Notes: generated by a model not told the origin, from the sequence alone. Counted from the first letter of the stretch, positions 35,590-47,590 are shown. The stretch is 64,000 nucleotides of DNA from Orientallactaga sibirica (GCA_036365145.1 JAEOAD010000034.1:22496001-22560000); one strand, 5' to 3'. A program made the numbers and translations.

Positions 35590-36800
35590 CAAGACTGCCT
35601 GTATGGTGCAGTAGTCAAGGGTGTATGGCACTGGCGGAAGGATGAACACAGATCCACAGACCAGACCAGAAAGCACTGGAATAGACCAGCACAAGTTTGA
35701 CCTGCTGATTCTGGATAGCATGCAAGAGCAAGCCAGTGACCCACCGCACACCCATAATGATGGCTGTAATCAGAAGATGTTAGAACAGTGTTAGGGAAGT
35801 TTGGGGAGAAATTGGAACCCCACATGCTGCTGGTGGAAATGTAAAATACTGTGGCTTGGCAGTGCCTGGGAAGGTTAAACATAGAGTCACTCAGCAATTC
35901 CACAGCTAAGTATATGCTCAAGAGAATTGAAAACATGTCCACACAAGAAAATTGCATGTGAATATTCATAGCAGCATTGTTTACCATTGCCAAAGAAGTG
36001 GAAACAAACCAAATAATGGAAAATATAGCTCAAATGGGCTCTGCAAAATGTAGTTTCAGACAATAGGATATTATTAGGAGATTAAAAAGAAATGAAGAGC
36101 CGAGCCATGTGACATCATGAAGCTTGAAACCATTATGTTATGTAAAAGAAGCCGCATATTGGGTAAGATCATTTACATGAAATGTCAAGAGTTGGCAAAT
36201 CTGGAGACAGAAAGTAGAGCCATAGGTGGATATGGGGAAGGAAGTTACTTCTAATTTTTTTATTGTATTTTTTTATTATTATGACATCTTCTATACTTAC
36301 ATACAAAAACACATGATATTTCCCTCCCCCCCCATTCCACTTTAGAACTCCAATCTCCATCATATCCCCTCCCTCTCTCCATTAGTCTCTCTTTTAATTT
36401 GATGTCATCATCTTTTTCTTCTGTTTTGAGGGTCTTGCGGAGGTATTGCTAGGCACTGCAAGGTCATGGATATCAAGGCCAATTTCTGTCTGGGCAGTTG
36501 CATTGTAAGAAGTCATACCCTTCCTTTGGCTCTTCCATTCTATCCGCCCCCTCTTCTGCAATGGTCCCTGAGCCTTGGAGGGTGTGACAGAGGTGTTTCA
36601 GTGCTGGACACTCCTCCATCCCTTCTTCTCAGCACTATGTTGCCTTTGGGGTCATCCCAGTGGTTACTTCTGATTTTTTTGTGTTTTGTTTGTTTGTTTG
36701 CTTTTGGAAATGATGGAGCTGTTGTAGAGTTGATTGTGATGGTGGTTGCACAATTCTGAATATGCTATGAGCTGCTGAATTGTCCACTTGAGGTGGCCAG
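35590..36800 (+). mobile_element. Old L1 3' end, split by a younger L1
   Basis: 'gtggaaatgtaaaatactgt', 'catagcagcattgtttacca' and 'ggagacagaaagtagagcca' run up to 36,243. The same element resumes at 36,681 with 'gtggttgcacaattctgaat'. No intact frame. Confidence 0.8.
36262..36662 (-). mobile_element. 5'-truncated L1 insertion with 18-bp target duplication
   Basis: The insert starts with a T-rich stretch (the poly(A) side, minus orientation). It is flanked by gttacttctaattttttt (36,244-36,261) and gttacttctgattttttt (36,663-36,680). That is the signature of target-primed reverse transcription. The body has no coding sequence and its L1 subfamily is not identified. Confidence 0.75.
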
Positions 36801-37089
36801 TACAATATGTAGATGTCTCGATAAGGTGGGGCTTGTTTTCTTAGGTAGTTCAATGGAAGGATAGTCTTTTCAACAAAAAGTGCTAGAGCAATTGAACAGC
36901 CTTATGCACAAGAACTGAGGCTCCATCTAAGATTCATATACTACCCAAGGTTTACACAATACAGGGCACAAGTTTAGGCATAAAACTAGAAAACTTAACA
37001 TAAGGGGAAAAGTTTAGTTCATAAGTCACAGTGAAAAGATCTTAGACACAATCCCAAAAGCATGACCCATAAAAGAAAAGATAAAGTGG

Positions 37090-37267
37090 GGCTGGAGAGG
37101 TGGCTTAGTGGTTAAAGTGTTGCCTGTGAACCCTAAGGACCCTAAGGACCCAGGTTTGACTCCCCAGAACCTACTAAGCCAGAAACACAAGGTGACGCAT
37201 GTGCACAAGTTGGCACATGCATCTGGAGTTGAATTGCAGTGGCTAGAGGTCCTGGTGCACCAGTTCT

Positions 37268-37299
<32 letters not shown>

Positions 37300-37330
37300 T
37301 GTTCTCACTTTCACTCTCTCATAAAAAAAT
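37090..37330 (+). mobile_element. DIP SINE with perfect 15-bp target duplication
   Basis: Flanked by gaaaagataaagtgg at 37,075-37,089 and 37,331-37,345. The head contains a small local duplication, 'ccctaaggaccctaaggacc'. Confidence 0.94.
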
Positions 37331-37368
37331 GAAAAGATAAAGTGGATTTCATTAAAAGTAGAAGCTTT

Positions 37369-37624
37369 GGGCTGGAGAGATGGCTTAGTGGTTAAGTGCT
37401 TGTCTGTGAAACCTAAGGACCCCCGTTCAAGGCTCGGTTGCCCAGGACCCACATAAGCCAGATGCACAAGGTGGCGCCTGCATCTGGAGTTCATTTGCAG
37501 TGGCTGGAGGCCCTGGTGCACCGATTCTCTATCTCTCTCTGTCTCTTACTCCCTCTGCCTCTTTCTCTCTCTGCCTATCTGTTTCTCTTAAATAAATAAA
37601 TTAATTAGTTAAAAAGATTTTTAA
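37369..37624 (+). mobile_element. DIP SINE
   Basis: Flanked by agtagaagctttg and agtagaaacttttg-like repeats in the host L1. The TC tract is interrupted and the tail is AAAT/AATT. Confidence 0.92.
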
Positions 37625-37879
37625 GAAGTAGAAACTTTTGTTCTGCACTAGACAATGTTAGGAGAATAAATAGACAAACTACAGGCCAAGAGGTATTATT
37701 CACAGATCACGTATTTGACAATGGATTCAACTTCAGGAGGGAGACACGAGGGAAATGGGGAGTGAATCTGAATGAAATGCAATGATATGCATGTATGAAA
37801 ATGTTATAATGAAACACATTATTTTGTGCCCCAACTAAAATAAAATTCAAAGTGTAATAAAGTACTCTGAATGAGCAAC

Positions 37880-37915
<36 letters not shown>

Positions 37916-38025
37916 AATATAATTAGAGAAAAGACATTTCAGCCATGGGAATATGCTGATGACAAATGAGGACATGAAAAGGTAGTTAACATGTCTGGTC
38001 CTCGTGAGAAGTACACATGAGATGC

Positions 38026-38650
38026 TGGGACAGAGGGGATGGTTTAGTCTGTAAGTGCTTGCCATGCAAACATGAGGACCTGAGTTTGAGCCTCCTGCTT
38101 CCACAGGGGTGGTGCATGCCTGTAATCCAAGTGTGGGAAGGTGGAGACAGGAGGATCCCTGAGACTTGCTGGCTAGTTAATCTAGCCAAATCAGTGAGCT
38201 CCAGGTTCAGTAAGACACCCTGTCTCAGAAAGAGTAAGGCGCTGGAAAGATGGCTCAGCAGTTAAGGTGTCTGCCTGCCTGCAAAGCCTAAGGACCCAAG
38301 TTCAATTCCCCATTACCCACATAAAGTCAGATTACAAGGTGGCCCATGGGTATGGAGTTCTTTTGCAGTGGCTAGAGGCCCTGGCATGCCCATTCTCTCC
38401 CTCCTCCCTCTCTCTTTCTCTCACTAGCTCTTTCTCTTTTTCTCTGTTTATACATATATATATATATATATATATCTGCCTCTTTCACTCTCTCTCTCAA
38501 ATAAATTAATTAATAAAAATTTAAATATATATAAATAGCAAGATGGAGATGGTTTGAGGAAGACACCCAATGTCAGCCTCTGGCCCCCACACACACATAC
38601 ATGTGCACCCACAAGCGTATGAGCACACATACCATGCGCACACAGAAAAG
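38026..38650 (+). mobile_element. ID/B1 composite SINE split by a DIP SINE
   Basis: The body (38,026-38,237) and tail (38,536-38,650, 'gcccccacacacacatacat') flank a DIP copy. The composite was present first. Confidence 0.75.
38238..38535 (+). mobile_element. DIP SINE with an AT microsatellite in its tail
   Basis: 'ggaaagatggctcagcagtt' head, TC tract broken by (TA)n at 38,452-38,475, then AAAT tail. Confidence 0.9.
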
Positions 38651-38654
38651 ATAA

Positions 38655-39440
38655 GTAGATTTCATAACACCCTATTAAAACAGTGAAGATGAAGCTAAGA
38701 TACAAAACAGCATCACCTGCTGTCAAGGACGTAGAGAAAATGGGACTGCATGCTACGATGCACCCACTCCAGAGATCAGTTTGGCAATCTCTTACTCAAA
38801 ATCTAAACCTGCGCTTACTGGACCCAGAAATGATATTCCTGGACATTTATCCCAGAGGAATGAGTAGTGATGGCCACATGATACTACATAGAATTGTTTG
38901 CATCTTGGAAACAACACTTCAACAGGTGACTGATAAGCCATGGTACAGCCAGGCCATGGAATTGTAGTGGACAGTAAAAATGTTTTAACTATTGATGCAC
39001 ACACCAGCTCAGGATGCATCTCAAGGCTATTGTGTGGAATGGAAACAGACCTCAAAGGTCACATACTGTAGGATTCCATTTATGTAACCTTCTTGACATG
39101 ACAAAATTATACAGATAAAACACAAATTAGTGGTTGCTAGTGGGATGGTGGGGGATGGGGTGGCTATAAAAGGCATTTAGGGAGATCTTTGTGGTGGCAC
39201 AATTGTGTCTTCATTGTGGTAGTGGTTACACAAATCTACACTTGTGACAATGTGACATCAAACTCTACACACATATTGTACAAGGTCAGTTTCCATTTTT
39301 GATATGTAATTACATAATTATGTAAGATGTACTTATTGGGGGTCACTGGATGAATGGAAAATGGAACCACTCTGTACTATTTTTGTAATTTCCTAGGAAG
39401 ATATAATTGTTTCTGGACTTTGAAATTTAAAATAAAGCCC
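38655..39440 (+). mobile_element. Old L1 3' UTR fragment
   Basis: 'tttatcccagaggaatgagt', 'gaaacagacctcaaaggtca' and 'tggtagtggttacacaaatc' follow the order of an ancient mammalian L1 3' end. Confidence 0.75.
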
Positions 39441-39539
39441 TGTTTTCTTTGCAGTGAGCACTTTACACAGGAAGATGTTGGCTTGTGTTGCCTTGGAGCA
39501 GGACAATAGCAGCAGATCTTAGCTCAACCACAGTGAGAA

Positions 39540-39695
39540 GCTGTGTCCACCCAGCTCTTCCAGGATCAGCTGGCTCTAAATGACATGCAGAACATGAGGG
39601 AGAAGAAATCGTACTTGCTTTGGGCCACTGAGCTTGAGGCTGCTTGTTTTGCAGCACCGTCTTATAGTAGCTGACTGATACATGTCCATGTATCC
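39540..39695 (+). repeat. Old LTR remnant
   Basis: 'gccactgagcttgaggctgc' and 'tagtagctgactgatacatg' resemble the 3' end of ancient MaLR/MLT-type LTRs. Confidence 0.45.
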
Positions 39696-39739
39696 CACCT
39701 TCTCTCCACAGCTTGAAGAGGAAAGATATCTGTCATTGG

Positions 39740-40950
39740 TGACTGGCAGAAATGGCTAGTTGTCTCCCAACATCTGCTCTATCCTTATATTACCCCAGAG
39801 TGAGAGAACTGATTTTTATCTGGCCATGTGGCTATCTATATTAAGACCACATTTCTACTGGGTCTCTATATGTAGAAGGATGAAAATAGATCCATACTCT
39901 CGCCATGCACAAGAGTTAAGTCCAAATGGATCAAAGACCTTAATATCAGACCCCAAACTCTGAAACTGCTAAGGAAAAAGTAGGAGAAACCCTATATTGG
40001 CATAGGCAACAACTTTCTCCATATAATCCCAGTTCCTCAGGAAATAAAATCACCAATCATCCACTGGGACCTCATGAAATTATAGACTTTTGTACAGCAA
40101 AGGACACTGTGAATAGAGCAAAGAGACAACCTACAGAATGGGAGAAAATCTTTGCCAGCTACACATCTGACAGAGGATTAATATGCAGGATATACAAAGA
40201 ACTCAAAAAACAAAACAATAAGGAATCAGATAACCCAATTAAAAAATGGGCTATGGAATTAAACAGAGAGTTCTCATCAGAAGAAACACAGATGGCATAT
40301 AAACATCTAAAAAAAAGTTCTACATCCTTAGCCATCAGGGAAATGCAGATTAAAACTACTTTGAGATTTCATCTCACTTCTGTTAGAATGGCTACCATCA
40401 AGAAATCAAATGACAATAAATGCTGGTGAGGATGCAGAAAATGAGGAATCTGTCTACACTGTTGATGGGAATGTAAACTAATACAGCCATTTTGGAAATC
40501 AGTGTGGAGGTTCCTGAGACAGCTAAACATAGATTTACTATATGACACAGCTATAGCACTCCTAGGCATACATTCTAATGACTCATCTCACTGCCTTAGA
40601 GATACTTGTATATCCCTGTTTATTGCTGCTCTGTTCACAATAGCTAAGAAATGAAACCAGCCTAGATGTCCCTCAACTGATGAGTGGATAATGAAGATGT
40701 AGTACATTTATACAATGGAGTGCTATCCAGTGGTTTAAAAAAATGCAATTATGAAATTTGCATGGAAATGGATGGACCTGGAAAGGATTATATTTAGTGA
40801 GATAAGCCAGGCCTAGAAAGCCAAGTACCGCATGTTCTCTCACATATGTGGATCCTAGCTACAACTGTTTGGACTTGTATGTGAGTTGGAATAAAACTCG
40901 GTAGCAAAGGCCAGTAAGCTAGAAAGGGGCTATAAGAGAGGAAGAAGAGG
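39740..40950 (+). mobile_element. L1 ORF2 C-terminal fragment and 3' end
   Basis: An open stretch at 40,109-40,429 translates to the C-terminal part of L1 ORF2p ([20 protein letters not shown] ... [15 protein letters not shown]), then a stop. Beyond it the L1-like text continues with frameshifts to 'gtggatcctagctacaactg'. The element is 5' truncated and inactive: the endonuclease and reverse-transcriptase domains are absent. It looks younger than the other L1 pieces in this window. Confidence 0.85.
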
Positions 40951-40979
40951 GGAGGTATTGTGTAGATGTAAGTAGATGG

Positions 40980-41325
40980 TTGGTTTGGCAGGTAAAAAGA
41001 TCTCAACTTCAGCCTGAGGACACAAGTGCAATCCTCATACTCACAAGCTGCGGCAGGCTTCATAATCTTGGAACTTTGAGGTGAGATGGGAGGAGGAAAG
41101 CAGAGAATTTCCTGGAGGCTCTCAGTGAGTGCAGCAGGAACAGGAGCAGACAAAGAGTGAGATGGAGAGAAAGTCTGCCTCTAGTGAGGTGAGTTGGCAA
41201 GGGCAGACCCAAAAGTTGTCTTCTGACCTCCACACACGTGCCATGGCACACACACGTATGCACACGTGTGCACACATTCATGCTTATAAGCACACACATA
41301 CACATATACAAATAAATAAGTGAAC
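40980..41325 (+). mobile_element. ID/B1 composite SINE with CA-rich tail
   Basis: Diverged body, then 'gtcttctgacctccacacac' and a CA/CGTG tail to about 41,310. Confidence 0.6.
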
Positions 41326-42011
41326 TTTTTAATTAAGAAGAAAAGATTAACCAACTGTGGTGGCTGGAGCTCATGATTGATACCTTAGCTTTGAGGTAGA
41401 AGCTACACTTTGAGGGACAAAGCAACCGCTGGAAGGGACTCAGGCTCCTGATGATCAGGGGACCAGTCCTGGGCAGACATCTACATATCCCTTTTGTGTA
41501 AAAGACACAAACCTCTGTCTCGTGTTTCTGTTATTCACAGCAGAACTCAGTGTTTATTTCCATAATGACTTCTTGGCTTGAGCCTGTCCTATGCTGAGGC
41601 ACGCAAGGCCCTTCATCCGTTCAGCAAGTACCAAGTAAGCACTTGCAGCATGTCAGCCACTGTGACAGGGCTGGGAATGCAGTGAGGAGTGAGACAGATG
41701 GGGTCCCCATCCCCAAGGGTTTTATAATTGAAAGGAAGAGACAGTAACCAAACGAGCCCATAGGGACAGGTAACAACAATGTACAACGCGTGCCAGGGAG
41801 GAAAGGCATGAGGCACTCTGTGAGCAGACCTCACCAGGATTAGAAGGAAAGGCTTCCTGGAGATGGGGTAGGTAAGCCAAGCTCTAGAATGAAGGTACCA
41901 GAGAGAGAAGGCAGCCTTGCACTCAGGAGCATGGGCACTCTTCCCAGCACACCTGTCTCCTCTGGCCCATGTCACCAAGAACAAGGCACGATCTCCCTTT
42001 GGCTCAGGTTT

Positions 42012-43890
42012 TGTTATTGTTGCTTGCTGCAGTTACCTTCATGTTGTTGGGATAAAGCACCTGACCGGAAGCAGCCGAGGGGAGGGAAAGTTTTATTGTG
42101 GCTTACAGCCTTGAGGGGAAGCTCCATGATGGCAGGGGAAAGCACGGCATGAGCAGAGGCTGGACGTCACCTCTGCCACAGCAGGTAGAAAAACAGCAGC
42201 AGGATAGTAAGCCACACTCTAGCAAGGGGGAGCTGGCTATAACACCCCTAAACTTGCTCCCCAAAACACACCTCCTCTAGCAAGACTCTGCCTGCCAAAT
42301 TGTCATCAGCTGGGGACCAAACTATCAGAACACATGAGTTTAAGAGGAATATCATTCTCAAATCACTACATTCTGCCTCTGGCCCCCACAAACTCATGAT
42401 CATCCATGATGTAAAATGCAATGCATTCAGCCCAACTTTGAAAGTACCCATTTTTTTTTTTGTTGTTGTTGTTATTAATCTTAACACCACTCAGACATCT
42501 CCATAGTCTAAGGTCTCTTAACTGTGAGCCTGTAAAACCAAAACACACCAAACATTCACACTGCAAAAGATTGCACTGGGTATAGAAAAGAAATATTGGA
42601 CCAGTGCAAGATCTAGAGCAAAGAGGGAAAACATCAAATCCTTCAGCTCCATGTCCACCTGAGATCCACAATGAAGTGTCTGGGATTCTGATTCTACCCC
42701 TCCTCCTAGACTGCTCACAGCCCAGAGGACAAAGCATCCCAAGCGGACAGCTCCCCTGAAAGTCATTCCATAGTCCTGGCATCTACAAAACTCCTGGGAC
42801 CTCCACTGAAGCCTACAGTTCACCCTCATGGCTCCATCAGGTCTCTACACAGGGACTCCAACAACCCTGCCTCACATCATCCAATGGTCATTTCAAAAAA
42901 AAAATCACATTGCAAACTCAATGACCCTCTCTTTCCTGCATTTGTTATGCTCCCGTAGAGCCAGATGGGTTACCAAATTTGTTAAGCCAGGAAAGAATAA
43001 AACCAATTTTGAGGAGCAGGAAACTCCTCCAGCATTCTGGCACCTACTTTCAAAAGAGTCAACATTGCTGCTGTCCCAATGCAGAACAGCTGGCCTCATC
43101 TCAAAGGTGGTAAGCTCTCAAACAATTACAGGTAAGTGGGCGCTATCTGTCTCAAGCCAGAAACTTTTCTTCCTGTGCCATATCCATCTACTCACACCAG
43201 TCCCTTTCTTCTAAACTCAACCCCACACAAGTTCTCAGGACACAGTATCCTCTCCCACAAACTACCTCTAGCTCAGTCTGGAAAAAGCTCTTTCTTCCCC
43301 TCATATGCCTCATAGTCCACAGCTCTTTCTGCATTTAGGCCTATGCCTCATAGTTCACAGTTCTTTCTACATTCAGGTCTTTCTACTCTTGACAGGACAG
43401 TTCGTCAAGCTCTACTTACAGCACTACATGGTGTCTCTTAGTTCCATGGTTTCCAATCCTTTCACATTCCTCCTGGAAATGAGCTCCAAGAGATCAGAAG
43501 CAGCACAGTCAGGTTTCCAGCAAAGCTCACTCCCCTGCTGCCAATTTTCTATTGCAGTTGCTTTCTCAGTTCTGGTATAAACTGCCTGACCTTTTAAAGG
43601 CACCTGATGGGGGCAAAGTTTCTATGTTGGCTTGCAGTCTCAAGGGGAAGCTTCATGATGGCAGGGCATGAGCAGAGGCTGGGCATCACCTCTGCCACAG
43701 CAGGTGGAAAACAGCAGCAGGAGAGTGAGCCGATATCTGTCGAGGGGGAGCTGGCTGTAACACGCCTAAGCACACCCCCAGCAATACACCTCCTCCAGCA
43801 AGGCTCCACCTCCCAAGTTGCCATCATCTAGGAACCAAACATTCAGAACACATGGATTTATGAGGGACATCTCACTCAAACCACACCACA
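42012..43890 (-). mobile_element. LTR-internal-LTR non-autonomous element A
   Basis: Two related repeats, about 42,012-42,370 and 43,540-43,890, flank a 1.17 kb internal region. Both contain 'gaagctccatgatggcaggg' or its variant 'gaagcttcatgatggcaggg'. The internal region has no retroviral gene. It shares phrases with element B, for example 'caatgaccctctctttcctg' here and 'caatgacccgctctttcctg' there. Orientation is minus, judged from the polyadenylation-type end in the plus-strand solo copy at 13.6 kb. The outer end near 42,012 is approximate and no clear target duplication was found. Confidence 0.75.
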
Positions 43891-44035
43891 TTTTTTTTTT
43901 TTGAGTTTTGACACAGGGCCCCCATGCAGCCTGGGTGGCCTCAAACTCACTACATAGCTGAAGAGTGCCTTAAACTTCTGTTCTTCCAGCCTCCACCTCC
44001 CCGTAGTGCTGAGAACGACATGTGTCACTACACAT
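43891..44035 (-). mobile_element. Old B1-like SINE
   Basis: T-run then 'gacacagggcccccatgcag' and 'ctcaaactcactacatagct', a diverged B1. Confidence 0.6.
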
Positions 44036-44271
44036 GTGCGTGCCTCAGTTTATCTGAGAAATGGGAATTTGGTGAGTTTCCCACTTGCCAGACACTGTTG
44101 TCAGCACTTTTATCTTTGATTTCATAGCTTAGAACACAGATACCAGTCCCATCCTTACATACTAAAAGGTAAACGAAGGCCCAGACAGTGAACTCATTTG
44201 TCAGAGTCCAGACAACGGAGTGAGTGACTGCCCCATGGCTGGGTCCAGTCTTCCCTGCAGACAATTCACTA

Positions 44272-44503
44272 CAGGGCTGGAGAGATGGCTTAGTGGTTAA
44301 GCGCTTGCTTGTGAAACCTAAGGACCCTGATTCAAGGCTTAATTCCTCAGGGCCCACGTAAGCCAGATGCACAAGGTGGCACATGAATCTGGAGTTCGTT
44401 TGCAGTAGCTGGAGGCCCTGGTGCCCCCGCACCCCCCACTCTTTCTTGTCCTCTTTCTCTGTCTGTTGCTAATAAATAACTAAAAATAAACAACAACAAC
44501 AAA
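44272..44503 (+). mobile_element. DIP SINE with perfect 13-bp target duplication
   Basis: Flanked by agacaattcacta at 44,259-44,271 and 44,504-44,516. The tail is (CAA)n-rich rather than AAAT. Confidence 0.94.
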
Positions 44504-45109
44504 AGACAATTCACTAGAGTGGCTCTTCACTCAGGGGATTGTTGGGAGTAAGAATAAGAAAAATCCATCAAGTTCTTGGTTCAGCACCTGGCTACGCTCC
44601 GTTGGCATTCGCTCTACTCTCTGTCATCATCATTACCATCGTCTCACAGACTAAGAAGCAGGGCAGGGATGCCCCAGGCAAGGGGACTGTGAGTGCAAAG
44701 GTCCTAAACAGAAGGGAGCATGGCTGCACTCGAGGGCCTGAAAGGCAGGCAGCAGGGCTGTATGCACAGAGCTCACACTTACTGTCATATTAGCACTGCA
44801 CCATGTTGGCCGAGAGCTCTTTATAAATAGAAGCACAAGCTCAGAGAGGCTGAGCAACTTGTCCAATGTTACACTGTTACTGGTGGCCTCTGGATGTTTC
44901 TGGGTTCTTGGTGTCTTGTTCAAAGAACGGAAGAAGGGTACACAGATACTAAAGCAGCAAGAAGTTTTACTCATAAGCAAAGAAAGCTACACGTCAGATA
45001 CACTGCCAAGAGAGGGCTCCTGGAGGGAGCGTGCTCCAAGCCTTGATTACCGCATACGCTTCCTGTATGGTCTGAGAGAAGGAGAAGTTAGGGGCAGAGC
45101 TTAGGTGGG

Positions 45110-47172
45110 TGTTGTGGTCAGGTTCACATTGCCGGCAAAAATCACCTGACCAAGAGCAGCTTTGGAGGAAAAAGGGGGTTATTTTGGATTATAGGCTCGA
45201 TGGGGAAGCTGCATGATGGCAGGGAAAATGATGGCATGAGCAGGAGGTGGACATCACCCCCTGCCAACATAAGGTGGACAACAGGAACAGAAGAGTGTGC
45301 CAAACACTGGCAAGGGGACACTGGCCCACCCCCAACAATACACTGCCTCCAGGAGGCGTTAATTCCCAAATCTCCATCAGCTGGGAACCTAGCATTCAGA
45401 ACACCTAAATGTATGGGGGACAACTGAATCAAACCACACATTCTGCCCCTGGCCCCCATAAACTGATAACCATCCATGATGTGAAATGCAATGCAATGCA
45501 ATCAGTCCAACTTTAAAGTCCCCATAGTTTTTTGGGTTTTGTTGGTGGTGGTGGTGGTGGTGTTTTTTTGTTTTTTTTTGGGGGTGGGGTTCGATGTAGG
45601 GTCTCACTCTAGCTCAGGCTGACCTGGAATTCACTGTGTAGTCTCAGGGTGGCCTTGAGCTCATGGTGATCCTCCTACCTCTGCCTTCCCAGTGCTGGGA
45701 TTAAAGGCATGTGCCACCAAGCCCAGCTGAAGTTTTTATTAATCCTAATGATGTTCAAAGAGCCCCATAATCCAAGGTGTTTTAACTGAGCCATAATACC
45801 AAAAAGTCCCCCCCCAAACCCATAATGGTGCAAAATAAACACTCATATTGCAAAAGATGTTACTGGGCATAGCAAAGAAATAGATTTAAACAGGGCAAAC
45901 ACCAAACTCTGTAGCTGCAAGTCCAATAACTCTAGCCAGTGACAAATCTCCAAGTCTGATCATTCTAACCAGCAACCAGTCTCTGGAGTTCCAATTCCAC
46001 CCCTCCAGCTAGGCTATTCACAGTCCTGGAAAACTTCATCCAGGGCCGGCAGCTCTCCTTAGCAGCCATATGATGGTCCCAACATCTCCACTGAGTCTAT
46101 ACTGCAATCCACAGTCTGTCCATCCTCACAGCTCCAATGGGTCTCCATGCAGGCATCCAGCAAACCTGCCTCACACTGCCCATGGCTGTTTCCAAAACAC
46201 AAGACCGTGTTGCAAATTCAATGACCCGCTCTTTCCTGCATTTCTATACTCCATAATATCAGGTGGGGTACCAATTTGTTAATCCAGGGAAGAATAAAGC
46301 AGACTTTGAAGAACAGGACACTCCTTCAACATTCAGACCCCTTCAAAAGGCTGCAGTCTTTCTGTTGTCCCAGTGCAGGTCAACTGGCCCAATCTCAATG
46401 GTTGTATTCTCTCAACTGCAGCTTAATGGGCAGCAGTTTCACACAAAGATTTCATTTTTTCTGTGCCATATCCCTTACTCACACCAGTCCGTTTCTATGC
46501 AATGCAACCCTGAACAAATTCTCAGGACACAGGCATAACAGACAGCCTCTCACACAAACTGCTTCTAGCCCAATCCAAGCAAAGCTCTTTCTTACCTTCA
46601 TAAGCCAAACCTCACAGTCCATAGTTCTTACTGCATTGAGGTCTTTCAACTCTGACCTGAGTAGTCCACCAAGCTGTGCTTACAGCACTGAAAGGCGTCT
46701 CTTAGGCCAAGGTTTCAAATCCTCCCACATTCTTCTTGAAAATCAGCTCCAAAAGGCCAAAACCACACAGTCAGGTGTCTAGCAGCAAATGACACCACTC
46801 CTCAGTACCAGTATTACTGTTGTAGTCAGGTTTATATTGCTGGCAGAAATCATCCAACAAAGAGCAGCTTTTGGAAAAAAAAAGGGGGGAGGGGTATTTT
46901 GGCTTACAGACTCGAGGGGAAGCTCCATGATGGCAGGGGAAAACAATGGCATGAGCAGAAGGTGGACATCACTCCCTGGCCAAGAATAGGTGGACAACAG
47001 GAACAGGAGAGTGTGCCAAACACTGGCAAGGGGACAGTGGCTATAACACCCATAAGCCCGCCCCCAACAATACATCAGCTCCAGGAGGCATTAATTCCCA
47101 AATCTTCATCAGCTGGGAACCTAGCATTCAGAACACCTAAGTTTACGGGGACACCTGAATTAAACAACCACA
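45110..47172 (-). mobile_element. LTR-internal-LTR non-autonomous element B (2,063 bp)
   Basis: LTRs at 45,110-45,438 and 46,818-47,172 both read TGTTGT(G/A)GTCAGGTT at the left and end ...ACCACA. The internal region is about 1.38 kb and contains a B1 insertion at 45,571-45,728. The whole is flanked by GGTGGG at 45,104-45,109 and 47,173-47,178. There is no gag, pol or env frame; the family plan is that of ERVL-MaLR, which depends on enzymes from elsewhere. Sense is minus. Confidence 0.88.
45571..45728 (-). mobile_element. B1 SINE inside element B
   Basis: 'gatgtagggtctcactctag' to 'gcatgtgccaccaagcccag', with T/G-rich tail on the left. Confidence 0.92.
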
Positions 47173-47590
47173 GGTGGGTTTCTGTTTGGATTGATAGACT
47201 TGGGTTATTTGTTTTTTCCATACTGTGTATGTTCATCTGATTCAATTCATATGTATACCCAATCATGACTAGACAAAAGATAGTAAATAGGAGATTCTTC
47301 CTAAACATTCACTCAGCAAACACAGTTTGCCTTACTAAGCATGCACCCCAAACTGGTCCTGATTGAATCAGCCCATCTCCCTTAGTGGTTTCTGGATCTG
47401 CTTGACTAGACACAGGGTTTATCAGATGCAGCTATAACTACTCTCTGTTGCATAAAGCAGGCAGGCATACATGCATCTTGGTGCAAGTGAGGGTCCAGGC
47501 TTGTTGGCAGGTTATTGGGTGCACTGTTAGGAAAGGGGTGTGTTTACAGCCAAAACTGAATGGAATTTGGGTTACCAACCTTTCCCTTTG

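Larger units (their letters stand above)
36840..38025 (+). mobile_element. L1 ORF2 fragment cut by two DIP SINEs
   Basis: L1 text runs 36,840-37,089, 37,331-37,368 and 37,625-38,025, with 'gaacaattgaacagcc'-like and 'gaaacttttgttctgcacta' phrases. Frames are broken. A 32-base A-run lies at 37,882-37,913. Confidence 0.75.
44890..47590 (-). mobile_element. LTR-type repeat, copy 2, split by element B
   Basis: Left part 44,890-45,109 and right part 47,173-47,590 match the repeat at 27.5-28.3 kb. The gap is exactly filled by element B with its target duplication, so the two parts were once continuous. Confidence 0.7.

Noticed and set aside
40109..40429. 106-codon open frame as a cellular gene
   Set aside because: Its translation is the C-terminal part of L1 ORF2p and it is followed by frameshifted L1 sequence.
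46276..46782. 168-codon plus-strand open frame in element B as a viral gene
   Set aside because: It is antisense to the element, and element A carries no matching frame. No gag, pol or env motif is visible.
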